From contig CANRPB010000002.1 in assembly GCA_947632415.1 (NCBI GenBank), positions 1 to 56,064 on the forward strand: a stretch of DNA of 56,064 bases, written 5' to 3'. The notes under the pieces are model-generated. The model searched no databases and had not been told where the DNA came from. It worked only from the letters and a program-made list of their open reading frames with translations. Position 1 is the stretch's first letter. Every line of letters starts with the position of its first letter. Of this stretch, positions 1 to 5,274 are shown piece after piece. Origin of the DNA: an uncultured Bacilli bacterium. GTDB taxonomy: Bacteria > Bacillota_I > Bacilli_A > RF39 > UBA660. Both the position numbers and the translations under genes were made by a program.

Positions 1-77
1 GAATAAAAATACATATGTTATTTTTCCCATCCAACCATAACACATATTACATAACATGCATTATTATAACACATGAT
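1..77. repeat. Terminal direct repeat, left copy
   Basis: The first 77 bases are identical to the last 77 (55988-56064). An exact overlap this short is typical of a circular contig closed by an assembler at k-mer 77, so I read the genome as circular or circularly permuted, about 55,987 bp long. A true 77-bp terminal repeat is less likely. Confidence 0.95.
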
Positions 78-108
78 ATAATAACATATATTATATAACA
101 CGTGTGTA
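37..108. repeat. Tandem 14-bp ATAAC-type repeats (five units)
   Basis: Units begin ATAAC at 37, 51, 66, 81 and 95, so they abut or are one base apart. Right arms are degenerate versions of GTTAT (ATTAC, ATTAT, GATAT, ATTAT, GTGTA). They match the clearer array at 54031-54139. Binding sites for a cooperative phage DNA-binding protein, or replication iterons, are the likely reading. Confidence 0.6.
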
Positions 109-114
109 TGTGTG

Positions 115-130
115 TGTTTCACGTGAAACA
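115..130. promoter_or_regulatory. parS site 1 (chromosome-type, perfect)
   Basis: TGTTTCACGTGAAACA is a perfect 16-bp palindrome identical to the bacterial chromosomal parS consensus bound by ParB/Spo0J. It lies in non-coding DNA and has two further copies at 686 and 769. No ParB or ParA gene is recognisable in the window, so host ParB is the presumed ligand. Confidence 0.85.
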
Positions 131-143
131 TTCCACCAATTAA

Positions 144-157
144 ATAACGCCCGTTAT
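144..157. promoter_or_regulatory. Isolated ATAAC-N4-GTTAT palindrome
   Basis: ATAACGCCCGTTAT has perfect 5-bp arms around a 4-bp centre. It stands between parS site 1 and a GC/GT alternating tract. It belongs to the genome-wide operator family described at 54031-54139. Confidence 0.6.
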
Positions 158-164
158 TTTTTTT

Positions 165-187
165 GCGCGTGTGCGTGTGCGCGTACG
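165..187. other. Alternating purine-pyrimidine tract (Z-DNA-prone)
   Basis: Twenty-three consecutive bases alternate purine and pyrimidine, mostly GC and GT steps, in otherwise AT-rich non-coding DNA. Such tracts can adopt Z-form under negative supercoiling. Its function is unknown. Confidence 0.5.
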
Positions 188-211
188 GGATAAAAGAAAA
201 CCAAAAAAATC

Positions 212-252
212 CTGCTAATCTGCTAAACTGCTAATTTTGCTCAAACTGCTAT
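212..252. repeat. CTGCTAA short tandem repeats
   Basis: CTGCTAA occurs at 212, 220 and 228 with exact 8-bp spacing, and CTGCTAT follows at 246. The repeats lie in the non-coding block between parS sites and could be binding sites for an initiator or regulator. Confidence 0.5.
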
Positions 253-339
253 TTTTTGAATTTTAAAATTTTGGGAAAATTCTTTTTTCTACACACTGGG
301 AAAACCAAAAATTCTTAATATATAATTACAGAAGATATT

Positions 340-500
340 TTTTCTGGGACGTTGACAGCACAGAATTATATATAGTGTTATCCCATATATTTATATATCC
401 ATGTATGTATTGATATATGTATTTATGGATATATCTACATAGTGTTATTTTATATATTTTATTTATATATTTATTTATATAATTTTTATACGCCAAGATT
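340..500. other. Very AT-rich segment with an inverted repeat
   Basis: This stretch is almost all A and T and low in complexity. An inverted repeat with arms ATATATCCAT (393-402) and ATGGATATAT (425-434) lies within it. Next to iteron-like repeats and parS sites it could act as a DNA-unwinding region of a replication origin. No gene is supported here. Confidence 0.4.
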
Positions 501-572
501 ACAAAAGAAAAAAGCGGCTAATTGGTTTTTATCGCCCCTGATTTCCATTTTTTTATCATATTTATACATCAT

Positions 573-640
573 GTAGTAGGAGGAGTTGTAGAGAGAGAGT
601 TTTGTAGCAGGAGGAGGAGTAGGAGTCGGGTAGAATGAGA
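573..640. other. Polypurine GA-rich tract
   Basis: The plus strand is strongly purine-biased with repeated AGGAGGAG and GAGAGAG runs and no supported ORF. It could form a triplex or G-rich structure. It stands between the AT-rich segment and parS sites 2 and 3. Confidence 0.4.
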
Positions 641-685
641 TTTTTTCATTACCCACGATTTTTTTATTTTTTTATAATATATAAA

Positions 686-701
686 AGTTTCACGTGAAAC
701 A
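686..701. promoter_or_regulatory. parS site 2 (15 of 16 matches)
   Basis: The 16-mer equals the parS consensus except for A instead of T at its first base; the 14-bp core GTTTCACGTGAAAC is intact. It lies 83 bp from site 3 in non-coding DNA. Confidence 0.8.
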
Positions 702-768
702 TTATTTTTGTCAACCACAAAATATTTTGATATGCGAGGAATCAAGATTTATAGTTACATAATATTTT

Positions 769-784
769 TGTTTCACGTGAAACA
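769..784. promoter_or_regulatory. parS site 3 (perfect)
   Basis: TGTTTCACGTGAAACA occurs again as a perfect palindrome, 30 bp from the 3' end of the gene ending at 814. Three sites within 670 bp resemble a clustered centromere. Confidence 0.85.
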
Positions 785-813
785 TATTTTTATTATTTTA
801 TTGTTCTCCTATT

Positions 814-1068
814 TTATTTTTCTCCCATAATGTCATTATATATTTTTTCATATTCACCGTTTGTGATTACATTAAACATATAACACATCTGAATTATTGT
901 ATAACATGTTGCAACTGAGGATGTTTTTGAAACACCATATTCTTCTGGATATTTTATATGATTATAACAATCCTGAAACCTGTTAATCAACCAAGATTTA
1001 TTAAAATCATTTTCCGTATTTTCCGCATTTTTAACCTTTTCGATTAATTCCTGGAAATTTTCCAACAT
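814..1068 (-). CDS. Hypothetical protein (84 aa)
   Basis: I do not recognise this protein. It is small and mildly acidic, with predicted helices and a Cys/Met-rich stretch (ATCYTIIQMCYMF) near residues 52-66. A strong AGGAGG site precedes the ATG. It is the last gene of the leftmost operon, 13 bp after the 1081 gene, and its 3' end borders the parS region, so a role in replication or maintenance is possible but unproven. Confidence 0.7.
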   Translation of the reverse strand: MLENFQELIEKVKNAENTENDFNKSWLINRFQDCYNHIKYPEEYGVSKTSSVATCYTIIQMCYMFNVITNGEYEKIYNDIMGEK

Positions 1069-1080
1069 TTGTTTTTCCTC

Positions 1081-1335
1081 CTATTTTACAAAATCCTGAC
1101 GAAATATTATATCATCTGGTTCGTCATTTAACGGATTATATATAAATACCGTTTTTATCTCATCGCCTGGTTCACAATCCACATATTTATATGATATGTA
1201 ATTGTATTCCGATGTTGTATCAATTTTACCATTACCAAACTCATCTACACATGTACCATTTACAACCTCGATGTTGTGGGCGAACAAGTCCATCACCATA
1301 ATACCCATTAAAGTAAATCTTTTGAATTTTACCAT
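1081..1335 (-). CDS. Hypothetical protein (84 aa)
   Basis: I see no known domain. The protein starts with a short basic-hydrophobic segment (KFKRFTLMGIMVMDLF) and continues with probable beta strands rich in Asp, Glu and Tyr. An AGGAGG site is well placed before the ATG. A consensus promoter at 1374-1402 lies just upstream, so it begins a two-gene operon with the 814 gene. Confidence 0.7.
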   Translation of the reverse strand: MVKFKRFTLMGIMVMDLFAHNIEVVNGTCVDEFGNGKIDTTSEYNYISYKYVDCEPGDEIKTVFIYNPLNDEPDDIIFRQDFVK

Positions 1336-1373
1336 TTTGTTTTCCTCCTGATTCGGTTTTTGTTTATATATAA

Positions 1374-1402
1374 ATTATAATACCATAAATTCATTTTGTC
1401 AA
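1374..1402 (-). promoter_or_regulatory. Sigma-70/SigA promoter, perfect consensus
   Basis: On the minus strand TTGACA (1402-1397) and TATAAT (1379-1374) are separated by exactly 17 bp. The start point would be near 1367, about 30 bp from the start codon of the 1081 gene. Confidence 0.85.
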
Positions 1403-1420
1403 CATATTTTTTTAATGGGA

Positions 1421-1440
1421 GGGAGGTTTTTATGCCTCCC
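1421..1440 (-). terminator. Stem-loop at the end of the 156-aa gene
   Basis: GGGAGG (1421-1426) pairs with CCTCCC (1435-1440) around an 8-nt loop and overlaps the TAA stop at 1430. No U-tract follows on the minus strand, so it is a weak terminator candidate or an RNA-stabilising hairpin. It separates this gene from the next promoter. Confidence 0.45.
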
Positions 1441-1900
1441 GTTCCCTCTCAATCCATGCGGACTTCCTGCATTCATTTTTCTGTGCGTCATAAATCCGTA
1501 AATATTCCATCTGCTTCTTCGAAATGGTTTTCAACCAATTTTTAACCTCCGCACATGTTGTCATATTATCTACGATGGTTTCATTTTTATCATCAAATTT
1601 CTTGAATTTAATAATATAAGAATCACCTTTGACTTTATGACCGTTTCCCCCCGTGGATTTTTCCTTCTTGGTTGATGTTTTTTTAACAATTTCAATTAAC
1701 GCATATCGTGTTTTCCCATCACGAGACGAGACACAATATAAATTTTCTTCCTTTTTCGATTTTACCATTTTGAGTTCATCTGGAAAATCATTTTCAATCA
1801 AATTATCAAATGACTTCCTTGACATTTCATAACGTTTTGTTTCCTCATTTACCTTTGCGTTGTTGTTTGTTAATACCTCGATAACATTTGCTTTTGTCAT
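1430..1900 (-). CDS. Hypothetical basic protein (156 aa)
   Basis: The protein is Lys-rich, with an N-terminal segment that could be helical (NVIEVLTNN) and a basic linker near residues 73-90 (KKTSTKKEKSTGGNG) between two predicted folded parts. It has its own promoter at 1943-1970 and sits beside the repeats at 2189-2362. I do not recognise the family. A DNA-binding or regulatory role fits its basic character and location but is only inferred. Confidence 0.75.
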   Translation of the reverse strand: MTKANVIEVLTNNNAKVNEETKRYEMSRKSFDNLIENDFPDELKMVKSKKEENLYCVSSRDGKTRYALIEIVKKTSTKKEKSTGGNGHKVKGDSYIIKFKKFDDKNETIVDNMTTCAEVKNWLKTISKKQMEYLRIYDAQKNECRKSAWIEREREA

Positions 1901-1942
1901 AACTTTTTCCTCCTTAATCGGTGTTTGTTTGTTTGTGATTTT

Positions 1943-1970
1943 ATTATATCAAATACAAGACAAATGTCAA
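1943..1970 (-). promoter_or_regulatory. SigA promoter with extended -10
   Basis: Minus strand TTGACA (1970-1965), a 16-bp spacer and TATAAT (1948-1943), preceded by TGA so that an extended -10 (TGN) is present. It drives the 156-aa gene, about 43 bp from its start codon. Confidence 0.8.
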
Positions 1971-2062
1971 TAGGATTTTTAAAAAAAATCAAAAAAAATA
2001 TTTGTGAGGCAGTTTGTACATATTATATAGAGTTTTTAACATGCCTGTGTGACATCGTACAA

Positions 2063-2134
2063 GCCCCATACACGGACGATATTTATATTATGGTATATTT
2101 GACCATTGATTCCGTTATCGTGGCTATATGGGGC
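2063..2134. repeat. 72-nt conserved intergenic element, copy A
   Basis: The element begins GCCCCATACACG and ends GGCTATATGGGGC on the plus strand, so its ends pair as an 8-bp stem (GCCCCATA with TATGGGGC). Copies B (8779-8849) and C (53855-53927) share both ends and similar length. It is about 94 bp upstream of the promoter at 1943-1970. It may act as structured RNA or as a protein-binding DNA site. Confidence 0.65.
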
Positions 2135-2188
2135 AAATAACGATATCTGCTGTTATTTTAACTTTGATTAAAATACACAATAAATACA

Positions 2189-2362
2189 ATTACTTCTGTT
2201 ATAGTATAACTTCTGTTATGAATGAATTTTTGAAATTTGGCAGAAAATAAAAAATCTGCTGTTATTAAACTCAAATTTTAGAATAAAAACTTCTGTTATT
2301 TAATTCTTGATTTTATATAACTTCTGTTATTTAATTCTCGTGTAATAAATATCTTCTGTTAT
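2189..2362. repeat. Array of TTCTGTTAT repeats (iteron-like)
   Basis: Six 14-bp units ending in TTCTGTTAT or TGCTGTTAT start at 2189, 2206, 2252, 2286, 2317 and 2349. Two are perfect palindromes ATAAC-TTCT-GTTAT (2206-2219, 2317-2330). The last four are 31-34 bp apart, about three helical turns, and the last three continue TTAATT. The 1901-2471 gap holds this array, element A and a promoter but no gene. Candidate iterons or operators. Confidence 0.65.
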
Positions 2363-2471
2363 TTAATTTCTTTGTAAGATTTCAAATCCCCGAAAATCCG
2401 AAGAAATGAAATCAAACAAAGAAATATAAACAATAGTAAATAATAGAAATTAAACAATAAGATAATAACAG

Positions 2472-2750
2472 TTAATAGAATTTATGATTTTTATAAACAA
2501 AGATTATTGATAAGTTATTATCTAACCATGTATTATTTTGGGAAACCATATTGAAATATAAAGCCCCACGGTTTTCCAGGACGTCCAGCAGTTCAATTGC
2601 CTTTTGACTATTTTCTGTAATTTGAGCTTTTTGGAACTCCCCATTTTGGTAGGTTGTAAATTGACCTTTTTGCTCAATCACTTCTTTTACCGTGTTCGGG
2701 AAGTTTGGTGATTCAACCCGATTCAAAACTACTTGCATTACGAACGTCAT
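2472..2750 (-). CDS. SleB-type cell-wall hydrolase, C-terminal part (separate frame)
   Basis: This frame carries the conserved hydrolase_2 (SleB/CwlJ) core, including MQVVLNRVESPNFPNT and a C-terminal ALYFN...NTWLDNN...NHKFY pattern. It continues the N-terminal part encoded at 2747-2941, overlapping it by 4 bases (ATGA). A -1 slip in the GGGG at about 2751-2754 would give one protein reading EGIGGMTFVMQVVLNRV, which matches the family. Either translational coupling, programmed frameshifting or a recent disruption is possible. Confidence 0.7.
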   Translation of the reverse strand: MTFVMQVVLNRVESPNFPNTVKEVIEQKGQFTTYQNGEFQKAQITENSQKAIELLDVLENRGALYFNMVSQNNTWLDNNLSIIFVYKNHKFY

Positions 2751-2941
2751 ACCCCAATACCCTCGTCACCTGCTTCTGCCAACGCCACGCGCTGTAGGAG
2801 GAGCTTTTCTTCCCCAGTAAGCGCGTAGGTTGAGGATTTCGGCACTCGTGTAGTTTGAGTAATTTCTTCAGCTTTTACATTTGTTTTAAAACACATGAAA
2901 CATACCATGAGTAATATTAACGTTTTGATTATTTTATTCAT
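2747..2941 (-). CDS. SleB-type cell-wall hydrolase, N-terminal part with signal peptide
   Basis: The 64-aa product starts with a classical signal peptide (MNKIIKTLILLMVCFMCF) and ends with LLQRVALAEAGDEGIG, the start of the SleB hydrolase fold including the catalytic-type AEA glutamate. The reading frame then stops at TGA. I start it at 2941 because GGAG lies about 10 nt upstream. A secreted hydrolase beside three tiny membrane proteins suggests a second lysis or wall-remodelling set. Confidence 0.7.
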   Translation of the reverse strand: MNKIIKTLILLMVCFMCFKTNVKAEEITQTTRVPKSSTYALTGEEKLLLQRVALAEAGDEGIGV

Positions 2942-2943
2942 TA

Positions 2944-3066
2944 TTATTTTCTCCACAAATCTTTTAAAAAATTTACAATTAAACCTATTACCATTGTTCC
3001 AACTGCAACACAACAACAACATAAAAATCCTAATAAAAAATTTATAACTATATCAATAACATCCAT
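2944..3066 (-). CDS. Small membrane protein (40 aa)
   Basis: This is one transmembrane helix (INFLLGFLCCCCVAVGTMV) with a short charged tail (NFLKDLWRK). AAGGTGG precedes the ATG at 3066. It ends 2 bp before the SleB-like signal peptide gene, so they are probably co-translated. A holin or accessory lysis role is inferred from size, topology and position only. Confidence 0.6.
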   Translation of the reverse strand: MDVIDIVINFLLGFLCCCCVAVGTMVIGLIVNFLKDLWRK

Positions 3067-3077
3067 TTTGTTCCACC

Positions 3078-3188
3078 TTACATAAGTTTCATTTCTATAA
3101 ATTTTAATATTCCAGTTAAAGCATCCAGAATTATATAAAAATAAGTAAACCACAAAATGAATCTTTCATATTTAGTCATATTTTCCAT
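3078..3188 (-). CDS. Small membrane protein (36 aa)
   Basis: Translation gives a 36-residue protein with one hydrophobic helix (RFILWFTYFYIILDALTGIL). AAAGGAATT precedes ATG at 3188, which overlaps the end of the upstream gene by 17 bp. It lies in the chain of membrane proteins leading to the SleB-like hydrolase. Function unknown; a lysis role is inferred. Confidence 0.5.
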   Translation of the reverse strand: MENMTKYERFILWFTYFYIILDALTGILKFIEMKLM

Positions 3189-3546
3189 AATTCCTTTCCC
3201 TATAGTCTTCAATCATACTTAAATATATCATTGCTTGTTGTAATTCACTCTTTTTAACAGTTATTTCTGTTCCATACTTTTTAGTAAATCTTTTTTTCAT
3301 CATTGGAAATTTATCTTTTTCATCTTCTGCATTTTTTTGTTTAACATACGTTATAAAGGATTTTGCTATTTCTAATGCAACATAAACACATGTCCAAACA
3401 ATAAACATATGATCTTGAAAACCAGAAAATTCAATGCAGAAGTATGTCATAAATATAAATAAAGCATCTATAAAAAAATTAAAATGTTCATTTATAGTAT
3501 TACCAAAATTTTCTAACCCTTCCAAAATGTAATTAACAATTTTCAT
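3172..3546 (-). CDS. Membrane protein (124 aa), holin-like
   Basis: Two hydrophobic segments (about residues 24-45 and 47-66: FFIDALFIFMTYFCIEFSG and MFIVWTCVYVALEIA) are followed by a Lys-rich cytoplasmic tail. AGGAGG-type site GGAGG precedes the ATG. It begins the membrane-protein series before the SleB-like hydrolase. Its two-helix topology with a charged tail is holin-like, but I recognise no family. Confidence 0.65.
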   Translation of the reverse strand: MKIVNYILEGLENFGNTINEHFNFFIDALFIFMTYFCIEFSGFQDHMFIVWTCVYVALEIAKSFITYVKQKNAEDEKDKFPMMKKRFTKKYGTEITVKKSELQQAMIYLSMIEDYRERNYGKYD

Positions 3547-3920
3547 GATTCAAAAACCTCCTCAAAATAGTCTTTGAGATTTTTAACATAGTTATTAAGT
3601 TGTTTCCTATAACTAGACATTTTACATTCTTCACAATTTACTTTATCAACACAATAAAACAATGTGTGTAACTGTTGGCATTTTTGACAAAAGTCATTTT
3701 TTATTTCCGATTCATTTATTGTAACATACAGTGAAACAACAAATGTTGGAATTTTTGTTTTTTTAACATCTTTCTTTTCTATTTTTACAGTTACACGTTT
3801 TGCATAATCAGATTTACCATAAACATTTTTTGCCAACCAGATACAAGCATTCAAATAAGCTTGTTTTGAAACTTTATTAGAAAATTCTTTTTGAAAAATC
3901 ATTTCTGAATAAGTTGTCAT
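3543..3920 (-). CDS. Hypothetical protein with Cys-pair cluster (125 aa)
   Basis: Residues 78-100 hold CQKC and NCEEC, a probable zinc-binding knuckle. The N-terminal half looks like a mixed alpha/beta domain. The start overlaps the end of the RNase H gene (ATG at 3920), a translationally coupled pair. No known family was recognised. Confidence 0.65.
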   Translation of the reverse strand: MTTYSEMIFQKEFSNKVSKQAYLNACIWLAKNVYGKSDYAKRVTVKIEKKDVKKTKIPTFVVSLYVTINESEIKNDFCQKCQQLHTLFYCVDKVNCEECKMSSYRKQLNNYVKNLKDYFEEVFES

Positions 3921-4396
3921 TACATTTCCCCCGATTCTATTGCTGTTCTTGCTAATTTGTCTGCTTCTTCATTAAAATAATTTCCATTATGTCCTTTTAC
4001 CTTTGTAAACTTTATAATAACATTTCTACTTTTAAGTTTACCAATTTCAGAAAGTAAAGGTAACCACATATCAGAGTTTTTAATTGATTCACCCCTTGCA
4101 TTGATAAATCCATTTGCAGACCAATTAGCAACCCAATTGTCATTAATTGCATTTACAACATAAGCACTATCAGAAATGATTTCAAGATTTCTTATTTTTA
4201 CTTTATCTTGGAAAACCAATTTTCTGACATGCTCCAAACCAATAAGTACACCCATGAGTTCCATTCGATTATTTGTTGTTTTGTCACAGAATCCAGAAAG
4301 TTTTTTAACTTCATCATCCATACAAATTAAACAACCATAACCACCAGGACCAGGGTTTCCAGAGCAAGCTCCGTCCGTGTACATTTTTACATTCAT
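3920..4396 (-). CDS. rnhA: Ribonuclease H (type HI)
   Basis: The 158-aa protein is a complete RNase HI: YTDGACSGNPGPGGYG with the first catalytic Asp, NNRMELMG with the Glu, SDSAYVV with the next Asp, and VKGHNG...NEEADKLA with His and the last Asp. Length matches bacterial RNase HI. It removes RNA from RNA-DNA hybrids, such as lagging-strand primers. AGGAGG precedes the ATG. It clusters with early DNA-metabolism genes. Confidence 0.95.
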   Translation of the reverse strand: MNVKMYTDGACSGNPGPGGYGCLICMDDEVKKLSGFCDKTTNNRMELMGVLIGLEHVRKLVFQDKVKIRNLEIISDSAYVVNAINDNWVANWSANGFINARGESIKNSDMWLPLLSEIGKLKSRNVIIKFTKVKGHNGNYFNEEADKLARTAIESGEM

Positions 4397-4406
4397 TGAA
4401 ACCCTC

Positions 4407-4748
4407 CTATTTCATTTTCATATATTTTGTGTAAAAGTAAATACATAATTTTGAAAACAATTCATATAAACTTACACCATAAATCTTTTTTACTTCCAAC
4501 ATGGAATTACCATCCATTATCCTTGCAGTATACAAATGATTTTTTTCAACAGGAAGTGGCATTATATAATTTACACGTAACCCTGTTTTCTTTTCTAATT
4601 TTGCAATTGCTACTTCCATTTTTAACATTGGTATATTTTCCGATAACGGAATATCTTTAAATGGTTCAATTTTTCTTAATGCTTTTTCAATTTTAACAAC
4701 ATTTACAGGTTCACGATAATCCAATTCTAACAATTCACTTGTTGTCAT
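4407..4748 (-). CDS. Hypothetical protein (113 aa)
   Basis: I chose the ATG at 4748 (MTTSELLELDYREP) because GAGGGGG lies directly upstream; an in-frame ATG at 4772 lacks a site. The protein is alpha/beta, with repeated charged helices and a C-terminal aromatic segment (LCIYFYTKYMKMK). It overlaps the upstream Cys-rich gene by 14 bp. Unknown function. Confidence 0.7.
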   Translation of the reverse strand: MTTSELLELDYREPVNVVKIEKALRKIEPFKDIPLSENIPMLKMEVAIAKLEKKTGLRVNYIMPLPVEKNHLYTARIMDGNSMLEVKKIYGVSLYELFSKLCIYFYTKYMKMK

Positions 4749-5169
4749 TATTTTCCCCCTCATCCAAAGCATTTAATTCCAAATTTGCTATATCTAATGC
4801 TTTACAAGCTGCCATTAAATAATTACCATGTTCAAAATCCAAACAGAACTTTATATACAAACCATTTAAACATCCATGTAAAGTACCCTCACATTTACCA
4901 ACAGCAGGACACATTCCATACCATCTTGAAGCACCATTAATTTCATATTCCAGTTCATGTTCATTGGAGTATTCACACAAAAAACATCCAGACTCAGGAA
5001 CTATATCATAATATCCCATACATTCCAAACAATACTCTTTTAACATCCTTGTACTACCATAAAACTTATTTTCCAATTCCCTTTTTGAATATGTTTGTAA
5101 AATATTACTCATCATTGTCCACAATTCTTTGTGTTTTTCTTTTGTTTGTTCCAGTGTTAAATTTAACAT
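4735..5169 (-). CDS. Cys-rich hypothetical protein (144 aa)
   Basis: About ten cysteines occur in spaced pairs (YCLECMG, CFLCEYS, MCPAVGKCEG), consistent with a zinc or other metal site. The N-terminus is helical and the C-terminus acidic. A good AGGAGG site precedes ATG at 5169. I know similar Cys-rich unknowns in gut phages but can assign no function. Confidence 0.7.
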   Translation of the reverse strand: MLNLTLEQTKEKHKELWTMMSNILQTYSKRELENKFYGSTRMLKEYCLECMGYYDIVPESGCFLCEYSNEHELEYEINGASRWYGMCPAVGKCEGTLHGCLNGLYIKFCLDFEHGNYLMAACKALDIANLELNALDEGENNDNK

Positions 5170-5191
5170 CTTTGTCCTCCTTTTAATTTAA

Positions 5192-5229
5192 AATGGGATT
5201 GCTAAGTTTATATTCCTAACAATCCCATT
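5192..5229 (-). other. Intercistronic stem-loop
   Basis: AATGGGATTG (5192-5201) is perfectly complementary to CAATCCCATT (5220-5229). On the minus strand no U-tract follows; the ribosome site of the next gene does. An mRNA-processing or stability element is more likely than a terminator. Confidence 0.55.
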
Positions 5230-5241
5230 CAGACATTTAGT

Positions 5242-5274
5242 ATGGGATATTCATGAAGTTATTAGATATCCCAT
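5242..5274 (-). other. Second stem-loop overlapping the stop of the AT-hook gene
   Basis: ATGGGATAT (5242-5250) pairs with ATATCCCAT (5266-5274); the TAA at 5262 lies in the loop. Together with 5192-5229 it forms a tandem hairpin pair at the 3' end of what looks like a highly expressed gene. Confidence 0.5.

Noticed and set aside
709..714. TTGACA box near parS site 2 as a promoter
   Set aside because: No -10 box lies at a usable distance on the minus strand.
1925..2140. Plus-strand 71-aa ORF
   Set aside because: It overlaps a promoter and the 72-nt element, has no ribosome site, and is on the strand opposite to all supported genes.
2189..2362. CRISPR array
   Set aside because: Regular spacing attracts attention, but the repeat core is only about 14-16 bp, varies, and the spacers are short AT-rich DNA; no cas genes. 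The Cas4-like protein is a common phage nuclease.
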